64,000 bases of DNA from Rubrivivax sp. GTDB lineage: Bacteria > Pseudomonadota > Gammaproteobacteria > Burkholderiales > Burkholderiaceae_C. Shown piece after piece: positions 50,567 through 58,095 of the stretch. The translations under genes and the position numbers were made by a program. Each line of letters starts with the position of its first letter. Position 1 is the first letter of the stretch. The notes below the pieces were generated by a model, which saw only the letters and a list, made by a program, of their open reading frames with translations, did no database searches and was not told the origin of the DNA. The stretch spans positions 62,001 to 126,000 of the forward strand of contig JALHMT010000009.1 in assembly GCA_022843905.1 (NCBI GenBank), in the 5' to 3' direction.

Positions 50567-50779
50567 TCAGACGTTGACCTGGGTCGGCCTCTCGCCGTCG
50601 GCAAGCGGCCGGGCCTCGCTTTCCAGCATCTGCGGGATGCCGTCGCGCACCGGGTAGGCCAGGTGGTCGGCCCGGCACACCAGTTCAACAGGGCGGTTCT
50701 CGACGTCGCGCCACAGTTCCAGGGGCCCCTTGCAGAGCGGACAGACGAGCAGGTTGAGCAGTCGGTGGTCGAGGGTCAT
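50567..50779 (-). CDS. Trm112/YcaR-family small protein
   Basis: This 70-residue protein starts [22 protein letters not shown] and has the Trm112 zinc-ribbon-like CPLC and DGIPQML motifs. The family commonly lies between lpxK and kdsB. Its bacterial role is not settled; eukaryotic homologues activate methyltransferases. Its ATG overlaps the lpxK stop by four bases. Confidence 0.9.
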   Translation of the reverse strand: MTLDHRLLNLLVCPLCKGPLELWRDVENRPVELVCRADHLAYPVRDGIPQMLESEARPLADGERPTQVNV

Positions 50780-51834
50780 GGCGCGGTGAGCTGGGACAGC
50801 CGATGAAGCAAGGCGCGGGTGAAGGCCTCGGGAAGCCCGAAGTCTAGTCCGACCACCCACACCACCGTGCCGGCGACGGCCTTGCCGGCCAGCTTCACGG
50901 CATCCTTCTCGGTCAGCACCAGTTCGCGCGTGGCAGCGGGCCAGGGGAGGCTGTCGAAGCTGTGGTGATCCGCCAGCGGCAGCCGGGTGATGTCCAGTCC
51001 CGAAGCCTCCAGCATGGCGAAGAAGCGCTCGGGCGAGGCGATGCCGGCGGCGGCCAGCAGCGGCCGGCCCCGCAGCGCGGACAAGGGCACCGAGGCCGCC
51101 GCGCTGTCGGTGTCGCCAGCCAGCCAGGCGCCCAGCGGCACCGCCCGGCCCAGGGCCCGATCGATCAGCATGCCAGGCAACGGCGTGCTTGGCCGGGGCG
51201 CGTTGTAGAGCAGCCAGGTGTCGGGCGGCAGCGTGGCCGGCAACGCTTCGCGCAAGGGCCCGGCGGGCAGCAGCCGGCCGTTGCCGCATCCCCGTTCGTC
51301 GAAGACGATGACCGACAGGTCGCGTTGCAGCGCCGCGTGCTGAAGGCCGTCGTCGCAGACGATCACGGTCACTTCGGGGTGTGCCGCACGCATCGCCTGC
51401 GCAGCGGCCAGCCTGGCGCGTCCGACCCACACCGGCACGCCGGTGCGTCGTGCAATCAGCGACGGCTCGTCGCCCACGTAGGCCGGGGCGGCGCCCGGCC
51501 GAACCTCGATGGGCGCCTGTGCTGCACCGCCATAGCCGCGCGACAGCACACCGGGTCGCCAGCCGGCACCTTGCAGCACCTTCACGAGTGCGATCACGGT
51601 GGGTGTCTTGCCGGCACCGCCGACGACCAGGTTGCCGACGACGATGGTTGGAAGACCCGTGCCACCGCTGTGCTGCCAGCCGGCAGCGTACATCTGGCGT
51701 CGCAGTGCAGAGAGCGCGCCGTACAGGGCCGAGAGAGGCCGCAGCGCGTGGACCCAGGGTGCCGGCCGGGCGCGCCACCACTGCGTCTGCAATGCCCGGG
51801 CCCAGCCGGACCCGCTCGCGCGCGCTGCAGTCAT
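50776..51834 (-). CDS. lpxK: tetraacyldisaccharide 4'-kinase
   Basis: This 352-residue membrane-associated P-loop kinase has VVGNLVVGGAGKTPTVIALVKVL (Walker A) near residue 65, SRGYGG, and CDDGLQHAALQRDLSVIVFD. It phosphorylates the 4' position of the lipid A disaccharide precursor. It lies 29 bp downstream of exbD and overlaps the Trm112 gene. Confidence 0.94.
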   Translation of the reverse strand: MTAARASGSGWARALQTQWWRARPAPWVHALRPLSALYGALSALRRQMYAAGWQHSGGTGLPTIVVGNLVVGGAGKTPTVIALVKVLQGAGWRPGVLSRGYGGAAQAPIEVRPGAAPAYVGDEPSLIARRTGVPVWVGRARLAAAQAMRAAHPEVTVIVCDDGLQHAALQRDLSVIVFDERGCGNGRLLPAGPLREALPATLPPDTWLLYNAPRPSTPLPGMLIDRALGRAVPLGAWLAGDTDSAAASVPLSALRGRPLLAAAGIASPERFFAMLEASGLDITRLPLADHHSFDSLPWPAATRELVLTEKDAVKLAGKAVAGTVVWVVGLDFGLPEAFTRALLHRLSQLTAP

Positions 51835-51863
51835 CGCAAGCCTGGGCCGGTGCGGCGGCCAGG

Positions 51864-52286
51864 TCAGCGGCCGTTGCCGGGGGTCTGGGCGGCGAAGGTC
51901 AGGCGCGACAGCCCGGCGCGCCGCGCCGCATCCAGCACGTTGACCACGGCCTGGTGCGCGGCGGACGCGTCGGCAGAGACGATCACCACCGTGTCGCTGC
52001 GCCCGCTGGCCGCCGCACTGAGTGCCGTGGTGAGCAGTTCAACGCTGCGACCATCGACGGGCATCTTGTTGACCGAATAGCGGCCGTCGCCGGAGACGGC
52101 CACGATGATCTCCGTGGGCCGGTCCTTCAGCGTCTCGGCGTTGGCCGTCGGCAGCGTGACCTGCAGTTCCGTGAAGCGCGAGTAGGTCGTCGACAGCATC
52201 AGGAAGATCAGCACGACCAGCAGCACGTCGATGAACGGGATCAGGTTGATCTCCGGCTCGTCCTTCTGGCGGCGGCGGAACCTCAT
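51864..52286 (-). CDS. exbD: biopolymer transport protein ExbD/TolR
   Basis: This 140-residue protein has a short cytoplasmic N-terminus (MRFRRRQKDEPEINLIPFIDVLLVVLIFLML), with the essential membrane aspartate in IPFID. A periplasmic C-terminal domain follows. With ExbB it converts proton motive force into energy for outer-membrane transport. It follows exbB by 14 bp. Confidence 0.93.
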   Translation of the reverse strand: MRFRRRQKDEPEINLIPFIDVLLVVLIFLMLSTTYSRFTELQVTLPTANAETLKDRPTEIIVAVSGDGRYSVNKMPVDGRSVELLTTALSAAASGRSDTVVIVSADASAAHQAVVNVLDAARRAGLSRLTFAAQTPGNGR

Positions 52287-52300
52287 GGCGTCGCGGGCGT

Positions 52301-52942
52301 TCAGGCCGCAGCGGCGGGGGCCCGCACGACGAAGCGCATCAGGTGCGGCACCATGCGCTCGGCCGCCAGCTCCATGCCCAGTTCGAACTCCTCGACGCGG
52401 CCACGGAAGTAGCGATAGAACATCAGCGACGGGATGGCGACGATGAGCCCGAAGGCCGTGTTGTAGAGCGCCACCGAGATGCCGTGGGCGAGTTGCTCCG
52501 GGTTGGATTCGCCGGTCGGTGACTGCGAGCCGAAGATCTCGATCATGCCCACCACCGTGCCCAGCAGACCCAGCAGGGGCGCCGCCGAGGCGATGGTGCC
52601 CAGCGTGTTCAGGTAACGCTCCACGCGGTGCACGGCCTCGCGGCCGGCGTTCTCCAGGGACTGGCGCAAGGCCTGTTCGGTGATGCGAGGTTCAGCGATG
52701 ACGCTGCGCAGGCCCGCGGCCAGCACGCTGCCCAGCACCGAGTTGGCCGCCAGCTTGTTCACCACGTCGGCGCCAGGCAGGCTGCTCCGTGTGACGGTGA
52801 TCACTTCGTCCAGCAGGGCCGGCGGGGCGACCACCTTGGTGCGGAGTTGGTAGAAGCGCTCGATGATCAGCGCCAGCGCGACGATCGAGCAGAGAATCAG
52901 AGGCCAGATCGGCCAACCGGCCGCTTGTATGATGGAAAACAA
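52301..52942 (-). CDS. exbB: MotA/TolQ/ExbB proton channel family protein
   Basis: This 213-residue inner-membrane protein has three hydrophobic segments (WPLILCSIVALALIIERFY, NTLGTIASAAPLLGLLGTVVGMIEIF, GISVALYNTAFGLIVAIPSLMFYRYF) with the conserved GLLGTVVGMI motif. The start codon is TTG at 52942, supported by an AGAGGAAG site. It heads the exbB-exbD-lpxK-Trm112-kdsB-adk run; the pairing with LPS genes is typical of Burkholderiales. Confidence 0.92.
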   Translation of the reverse strand: MFSIIQAAGWPIWPLILCSIVALALIIERFYQLRTKVVAPPALLDEVITVTRSSLPGADVVNKLAANSVLGSVLAAGLRSVIAEPRITEQALRQSLENAGREAVHRVERYLNTLGTIASAAPLLGLLGTVVGMIEIFGSQSPTGESNPEQLAHGISVALYNTAFGLIVAIPSLMFYRYFRGRVEEFELGMELAAERMVPHLMRFVVRAPAAAA

Positions 52943-53088
52943 GGCTTCCTCTTGGGCGCAGGCAAGGTCTGCTTTGGCCGCGGATTATGTCCGATGGCCA
53001 GTCCGCCCCCGCTGCGGTCTTTCGGCAGCGATTTCGTTTCACCGGGGTGGCGTTCCGCTGCGGCCCGTCAGAGTGCCGTTCAGAGTCT

Positions 53089-53109
53089 TGTGGATAACTT
53101 TGTGGACAA
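53089..53109 (-). promoter_or_regulatory. tandem DnaA boxes
   Basis: TGTGGATAA at 53089-53097 is the exact complement of the consensus DnaA box TTATCCACA. TGTGGACAA at 53101-53109 differs by one base. They are in the same orientation, 12 bp apart start to start. Partial copies TGTGGACTC and TGTGGAGTT lie at 53150 and 53265. Confidence 0.7.
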
Positions 53110-53212
53110 AGCCTAGCCAAGACTGACGAGTCGTCACGCGCGACCGGCCTGTGGACTCTTGCCTCATTTTTAAGCGGTCATTTTTTGTTCAAATTCAAGG
53201 ACTTGCGACAGA

Positions 53213-53234
53213 TTGACCGCGCCATTGCGGTCAA
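53213..53234. promoter_or_regulatory. 8-bp perfect inverted repeat upstream of xseA
   Basis: TTGACCGC, the spacer GCCATT and GCGGTCAA form a perfect inverted repeat. A third AGCGGTCA half-site lies at 53173. It is followed at once by GGGCC-GTTCC-GGCCC, another hairpin. It could be an operator or a transcript hairpin. Confidence 0.55.
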
Positions 53235-53302
53235 CAGGGCCGTTCCGGCCCGTGTTCACGCGCCTGTGGAGTTCTGCGCCCGCGGCTGCTCTGGGCCATC
53301 GC

Positions 53303-54607
53303 ATGGCTGCCGTTGATCCGGGCCTGGTTCCACGAGGCGCCTGGGGGGTCGCAGCCTTGCTGCTGGCCGCTGGCGATGCGATCGCCGCGCGCATGGGCGC
53401 GGTGGTCGTGCGCGGCGAACTCAGCGGCTTCGCTCGCGCCGCCAGCGGACACTGTTACTTTTCGCTCAAGGACGCCGAAGGTGCCGCCGCGCTGCTGCGC
53501 TGCGCCATGTTTCGCCGTGCCGCGTCGCTGCTCGACTTCCAGCCGGCCGACGGGCAGCAGGTCGAGTTGCGAGGGCGGCTGGGGGTGTACGAACCTCGCG
53601 GCGAACTGCAGCTGGTCGTCGAGTCGCTGCGCCGCGTCGGCACGGGCACCTTGTACGAAGAATTCCTGCGCCTGCGCGCCCGGCTCGAGGCGCAAGGCCT
53701 GTTCGAGCCCTCGCGCAAGCGTCCGCTGCCACTGCGGCCGGCGGTCATCGGCGTGGTCACCTCGCTCGGCGCCGCAGCGCTGCACGATGTACTGACGGCC
53801 CTGCGGCGGCGCGCGCCGCATGTTCGCGTCGTGGTCTACCCGAGCCTGGTGCAGGGCGCCGAGGCACCGGCGGCCATCGTCGCAGCCATTGCGACGGCCG
53901 AGCGCCGCGCCGAGTGCGACACGCTGCTGCTGGTGCGCGGCGGTGGTGCGCTGGAAGACCTGTGGGCCTTCAACGACGAGCGCGTCGTGCGTGCCGTGGC
54001 GGCCTGCAGCCTGCCGCTGGTGTGCGGTGTCGGTCACGAGACCGACATCACGCTGGCCGACCTGGCCGCCGATCTGCGTGCCCCGACGCCGACGGCAGCG
54101 GCGGAAATGGCGGCCCCTTCGCGTGACGATCAACTCGCCGCCCTGCAAGGCGGCGACAGGGCGCTGCAGGCGGCGCTGGCCCGAGCCATGCAGACGCATT
54201 CGCAGCGTCTTGATCGCCTCTCGCTGCGACTGGGCCGGCCGGCTGCCACGCTGGCCGCGCAAGGCGAGCGGCTCGACTCGCTGCAGATGCGGCTGGGCCA
54301 ATCGCTGCGCCAGCAGCTTCCGCGCCAGCGTCTGGCGCAGCAGGTGTTGAGCCAGCGGCTGCTGCGCGCCGCACGCGTCACGCTGGCGCAGCAGGCGCAG
54401 CGCCAGGCCTCCTGGCAGGCGCGGCTGCAGGCGCTGGACCCTACCCGCGTGCTGCAGCGGGGTTACGCCTGGGTCGAGTCGGCCGACGGACGGCCGGTGC
54501 TGTCTGCGCGGGCGCTGTCTGTCGGTCAGGTGGTGCAGGCCGTCTGGTCCGACGGTCGTGCGCAGGCCGAAGTGCAGAAGCTCGAGTCCCTGCCGCCGCG
54601 GGGCTGA
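53303..54607 (+). CDS. xseA: exodeoxyribonuclease VII large subunit
   Basis: This 434-residue protein has an N-terminal OB fold (VVRGELSGFARAASGHCYFSLKDAEGAA). The catalytic core contains GVVTSLGAAALHDVLTALRRR and LLVRGGGALEDLWAFNDERVVRAV, then GHETDITLADLAADLRAPTPTAAAE. A long glutamine/arginine-rich coiled coil follows. With XseB it degrades single-stranded DNA. The ATG at 53303 puts the conserved VAALLLAAGDAIAARMG at the N-terminus; a longer frame from 53213 is less likely. Confidence 0.93.
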   Translation: MAAVDPGLVPRGAWGVAALLLAAGDAIAARMGAVVVRGELSGFARAASGHCYFSLKDAEGAAALLRCAMFRRAASLLDFQPADGQQVELRGRLGVYEPRGELQLVVESLRRVGTGTLYEEFLRLRARLEAQGLFEPSRKRPLPLRPAVIGVVTSLGAAALHDVLTALRRRAPHVRVVVYPSLVQGAEAPAAIVAAIATAERRAECDTLLLVRGGGALEDLWAFNDERVVRAVAACSLPLVCGVGHETDITLADLAADLRAPTPTAAAEMAAPSRDDQLAALQGGDRALQAALARAMQTHSQRLDRLSLRLGRPAATLAAQGERLDSLQMRLGQSLRQQLPRQRLAQQVLSQRLLRAARVTLAQQAQRQASWQARLQALDPTRVLQRGYAWVESADGRPVLSARALSVGQVVQAVWSDGRAQAEVQKLESLPPRG

Positions 54608-54683
54608 GGCCGCGTGCCTACAATCCCGCGTTTTCACCCACGCTGGGCCACGCGGCGCAGCGGTCAACAAGAGGATCCCACCC

Positions 54684-55265
54684 ATGGAACATACGCTGCC
54701 CGCTCTTCCCTATGCCATCGACGCCCTGGCGCCGCATTACAGCCGCGAAACGCTCGAGTTCCACCACGGCAAGCACCACAACGCCTATGTGGTGAACCTC
54801 AACAATCTGCAGAAGGGCACCGAGTTCGAGGCCATGTCCCTCGAGGACATCATCCGCAAGTCTTCGGGCGGGATCTACAACAACTCCGCGCAGATCTGGA
54901 ACCACACCTTCTTCTGGAGCTGCATGAAGCCCCAGGGCGGCGGTGAACCCAGCGGCGCGCTGGCCGCGGCCATCACCGCGAAGTGGGGTTCGTACGCCGC
55001 CTTCCGCGAGGCTTTCGTGAAGTCGGCGGTGGGCAACTTCGGCTCGGGCTGGACGTGGCTGGTGAAGAAGGCCGACGGCAGTGTCGACATCGTCAACATG
55101 GGTGCCGCCGGCACGCCGCTGACCACCGGCGACAAGGCGCTGCTGACCGTCGATGTCTGGGAGCATGCCTACTACATCGACTACCGCAACATGCGTCCGA
55201 AGTTCGTCGAGACGTTCCTGGACAAGCTGGTCAACTGGGAATTCGCCCAGGCCAACTTCGCCTGA
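54684..55265 (+). CDS. sodB: superoxide dismutase [Fe]
   Basis: This 193-residue Fe/Mn-family enzyme starts MEHTLPALPYAIDALAPHYSRETLEFHHGKHHNAYV, the FeSOD N-terminus. Its metal ligands are in FHHGKHH, NHTFFW and DVWEHAYYIDYRN. It removes superoxide in the cytoplasm. AAGAGGA precedes the ATG. TACAAT at 54619-54624 is a plausible -10 just after xseA. Confidence 0.96.
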   Translation: MEHTLPALPYAIDALAPHYSRETLEFHHGKHHNAYVVNLNNLQKGTEFEAMSLEDIIRKSSGGIYNNSAQIWNHTFFWSCMKPQGGGEPSGALAAAITAKWGSYAAFREAFVKSAVGNFGSGWTWLVKKADGSVDIVNMGAAGTPLTTGDKALLTVDVWEHAYYIDYRNMRPKFVETFLDKLVNWEFAQANFA

Positions 55266-55297
55266 ACCGGGCACCTGCGGTTGCTCCGGCGCGCCGC

Positions 55298-55987
55298 ATG
55301 AGGATCCTGCTCGTCGAGGACGATCCGGCGCTGAGCCTGGGCATCGCCCGCGCGGCAGAGCGTGAGGGCTGGCGCGTGGATGCGCTGGCCGATGGCGAGC
55401 AGGCCTTGTCGGAAGGCCTGCTCGGGCACCACGACATGGCCGTGCTGGACATCGGCCTGCCGCGCCGCAGCGGCATGGATGTCCTGCGCCACTGGCGCCG
55501 CAACGGGCAGCGCATGCCGGTGCTGGTGCTGACGGCGCGCGATGAACTGTCCGACCGCGTGCTGGGTCTGGATGCCGGTGCCGACGACTACCTCGTCAAG
55601 CCCTTCGACCTGCCCGAACTGCTGGCGCGCATGCGGGCGCTGCGCCGGCGCTCGGCGGGCCGTCTCGACGAGAGCCTGCGCGTGGGTGAGCTCGAACTCG
55701 ACCTGTCCGGGCCCGAGCTGCGATTTCGCGGCATGCGCGTGGCCCTCAGCCCGCGCGAACTGGCGCTCACCGAGCTGCTGATGAGCAAGGCCGGTCGGGT
55801 GGTCAGCAAGGACCTCATCGTGGCCCGCCTGTCGAGCTGGGAAGCCGACTTCAGCGAAAACTCCGTCGAGGTCTACGTGCACCGGTTGCGCAAGCGCTTC
55901 GCCGATCTGGGCGTGGTGATCAAGACCGTGCGTGGTTTCGGCTACGTCTTCGAGATGGCCGACGGCGAGACCCCGCTTGCGCCATGA
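55298..55987 (+). CDS. OmpR-family response regulator
   Basis: This 229-residue protein has a receiver domain (MRILLVEDDPALSLG, phospho-acceptor aspartate in MAVLDIGLPRRSG near residue 51, LVKPFD lysine). A C-terminal winged helix follows (LSPRELALTELLMSKAGRVVSKDLI, SVEVYVHRLRKRF). It is closest in layout to QseB/TctD-type regulators. Its stop overlaps the kinase start (ATGA). The target genes are unknown. Confidence 0.93.
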   Translation: MRILLVEDDPALSLGIARAAEREGWRVDALADGEQALSEGLLGHHDMAVLDIGLPRRSGMDVLRHWRRNGQRMPVLVLTARDELSDRVLGLDAGADDYLVKPFDLPELLARMRALRRRSAGRLDESLRVGELELDLSGPELRFRGMRVALSPRELALTELLMSKAGRVVSKDLIVARLSSWEADFSENSVEVYVHRLRKRFADLGVVIKTVRGFGYVFEMADGETPLAP

Positions 55988-57399
55988 CCCGCAGCGCCCA
56001 CGGGCCCAGCCTGGGCCGGCGGCTGATGCTGCCGCTGGCCTGGGGCTGGCTGCTGGGGCTGCTGCTGGCCGTGGGGGGCGCCTACCTGTTGGCTCGAAAC
56101 AGCGCCAACGCGGCCTTTGACCGCTCGCTCCAGGACGAGGCGGCGGCACTGGCGGCGAAGGTGACCTGGTCCGACCGCGGGCCGCTGCTCGACGTCAGCC
56201 GACAGACCCTGGAACTGCTGACCTGGGACAGCGCCGACCGCAACAGTTTTGCGATGGTCGACCTCGACGGACTGGCCCTCGCCGGTGATTCGAGCGTCCC
56301 GGTGCCGGCTGGCGACCGCAAGGACAGCTTCGCCAGGCCGGTGCTGTTCGATGCCGACTACCAGGGCGAGCCCGTGCGCGGCGCCGTGTTCTCGGTGACC
56401 TCTCCGATGATCGACCGCATGGTCTCCGTCATCGTCGTCGAGACCAAGCGCAAGCGTGCCGACCTCATGCGCGACCTGCAGATCGGCCTCATCCTGCCGG
56501 CTGCCGCCCTCGGTGTACTGACTTTCGTTCTGGTGGGCTTCAGCGTGCGCCGCGGGCTGCGTCCGCTGCGCGACATCGGCGCCGAGGTGGCGCTGCGCGA
56601 CCTGCACGACTGGCGACCGATCGACCTGCAGCAGGTGCCGGCCGAGGCCGTGCCGCTGATCGAACGCATCAACCAGCTGCTGCTGGACGTGCAGCAGTCG
56701 CTGGCCCTGCAGCGCCGCTTCGTTGCCGATGCCGCGCACCAGCTGCGCACCCCGGTGGCCGGCATCCGCGTGCTGGCCCAGGAACTGGAGCAGGAACTCG
56801 CCTCGGCAGGCTCGCAGGACAAGCCCGAAGCGTGGCGACCGCTGCTGTCGCAGCTGCGCGGCTCCAGCGACCGGCTCAGCCGCCTCATCGGCCAGCTGCT
56901 GAGCCTGGCGCGTTCCGAGACGGCCCTGACCTTCAACGCCGAGCACCACCCGCAGGACATCGTGCCGCTGCTGCGAGAGGCCACCGAACCCCTGGTGCTG
57001 GCTGGACTGCGGCAGGGCCGCAGCATCGAGCTGGAAGCGCCCGACACGCCGGTGGTGGCACGCGCCCACGCCGTGTGGCTGGGCGAGGTGGTCAACAACC
57101 TGCTCGACAACGCGCAGCGCTACGGAGGCAGCCGCATCGTGCTGCGGGTCGCGCCGCTGGCCGAAGGCGGCGCCGAGGTGGTGGTGGAAGACGACGGCCC
57201 GGGCGTGTCGGCCGACGAGCTGACGCGCATCTTCGAGCCGTTCTGGCGTGGCGAGCGCGCCGACCTGCGCAACGACGGCGGCACCGGTCTGGGACTGGCC
57301 ATCGCTCGCGAGATCGTGCTGCGTCTGGGCGGGCAGCTGACGGCGCTGTCGCGGCCCGACATCGCTGGCATGCGCCTGACGATCAGGCTGGCAGCCTGA
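55984..57399 (+). CDS. sensor histidine kinase, TctE/QseC-like
   Basis: This 471-residue inner-membrane kinase has helices at about residues 17-38 and 166-186 enclosing a periplasmic sensor domain of the TctE type. The H-box FVADAAHQLRTPVAG has its phospho-histidine near residue 253. The N-box NNLLDNAQRYGG and G-boxes EDDGPGVS and GGTGLGLAIAREIV follow. It is the partner of the regulator it overlaps. The ligand is unknown; TctE relatives respond to carboxylates. Confidence 0.93.
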   Translation: MTRSAHGPSLGRRLMLPLAWGWLLGLLLAVGGAYLLARNSANAAFDRSLQDEAAALAAKVTWSDRGPLLDVSRQTLELLTWDSADRNSFAMVDLDGLALAGDSSVPVPAGDRKDSFARPVLFDADYQGEPVRGAVFSVTSPMIDRMVSVIVVETKRKRADLMRDLQIGLILPAAALGVLTFVLVGFSVRRGLRPLRDIGAEVALRDLHDWRPIDLQQVPAEAVPLIERINQLLLDVQQSLALQRRFVADAAHQLRTPVAGIRVLAQELEQELASAGSQDKPEAWRPLLSQLRGSSDRLSRLIGQLLSLARSETALTFNAEHHPQDIVPLLREATEPLVLAGLRQGRSIELEAPDTPVVARAHAVWLGEVVNNLLDNAQRYGGSRIVLRVAPLAEGGAEVVVEDDGPGVSADELTRIFEPFWRGERADLRNDGGTGLGLAIAREIVLRLGGQLTALSRPDIAGMRLTIRLAA

Positions 57400-57555
57400 C
57401 ACCGCGGGCGCGCTCCCAGCCCGGCAGAAGCAGTTGTCGACGCGCGATCCCCGCTGGGGACAGGTCGTCGCGACGACCAGGGGAGCGGCCTCGACGAAGC
57501 GGGCCGAAGCCCATCCGGGTCTCCCGGTCGGGTTCGGAGCCCCCTCGGGCGGCCG

Positions 57556-58023
57556 TCAGCTCCCGAACGGCTTGCCGCGCAGCCTGGAGCCGGCCTGGAT
57601 GCCCCGCTTGGCAAACCAGCCCAGATTCATCTCCAGCGCGAAACGCACCGGTTGCTGGGAACAGTGCGAGGTTTCCGAACGCGGTGCCATGTCGGCGATG
57701 TTGACCACGGTGCCGTCGTCGGCGATGAAGGCGATGCTCAACGGGATCAGGGTGTTGCGCATCCAGAAGCAGCGCGTCTCGCGGGCTTCGTTGACGAACA
57801 GCATCGCCTCGTTGGTGCCCATTTCCGTGCGGAACATCATGCCGATCATCTGCTGCTCCGGCGTACGGGCCACTTCTGCGCGAATCACGTGCATGCCCGC
57901 CGTCAGTTCGATGGTCGGCAGTCGAGGCTGCGGGCCGCTCTGCGCCCCGGCTGGCGTCATCAGCAGGCCCGACAGCATCAGGCCGCCGAGCAAGTTGCAG
58001 AGGAGAGACTTGATGTAGATCAT
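57556..58023 (-). CDS. DUF192 family exported protein
   Basis: This 155-residue protein has an N-terminal signal peptide (SLLCNLLGGLMLSGLLMTPAGAQS). The DUF192 core follows, with RTPEQQMIGMMFRTEMGTNEAMLFV, CFWMRNTLIPLSIAFIADDGTVVNIADM and ALEMNLGWFAKRGIQAGSRL. The function of the family is unknown; cold-shock gene neighbours are common elsewhere but absent here. Its start codon lies within an FNR/Anr-type box serving the divergent cco locus. Confidence 0.87.
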   Translation of the reverse strand: MIYIKSLLCNLLGGLMLSGLLMTPAGAQSGPQPRLPTIELTAGMHVIRAEVARTPEQQMIGMMFRTEMGTNEAMLFVNEARETRCFWMRNTLIPLSIAFIADDGTVVNIADMAPRSETSHCSQQPVRFALEMNLGWFAKRGIQAGSRLRGKPFGS

Positions 58024-58051
58024 GCGGTGAGGGGCGAGCGGTGCCTACATT
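58010..58051 (+). promoter_or_regulatory. FNR/Anr-dependent class II promoter of the cco locus
   Basis: TTGATGTAGATCAT at 58010-58023 matches the FNR/Anr consensus TTGAT-N4-ATCAA at nine of ten positions. TACATT at 58046-58051 is a plausible -10. The start it predicts, near 58058, puts the box centre at exactly -41.5, the classic class II activator spacing. It drives ccoI onward. Confidence 0.75.
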
Positions 58052-58095
58052 ATGGCCAGCCCGACCGGCCCACTCTGCCGGTGCGGGGACCCCCG

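Larger units (their letters stand above)
52943..53302. other. 360-bp intergenic region with DnaA boxes, AT-rich tract and inverted repeats
   Basis: This is the longest gene-free stretch in the window, between the divergent exbB and xseA genes. It holds a consensus DnaA box, one near-consensus box and two partial TGTGGA copies, an AT-rich stretch at 53165-53200 (CATTTTTAAGCGGTCATTTTTTGTTCAAATT), and two hairpins next to xseA. No convincing ORF or tRNA is seen in it. Confidence 0.75.

Noticed and set aside
57400-57555. GTCGTCGCGACGAC palindrome between the kinase and DUF192 as an operator
   Set aside because: GC-rich palindromes of this length are common in this genome and the convergent 3' location gives it no promoter context.
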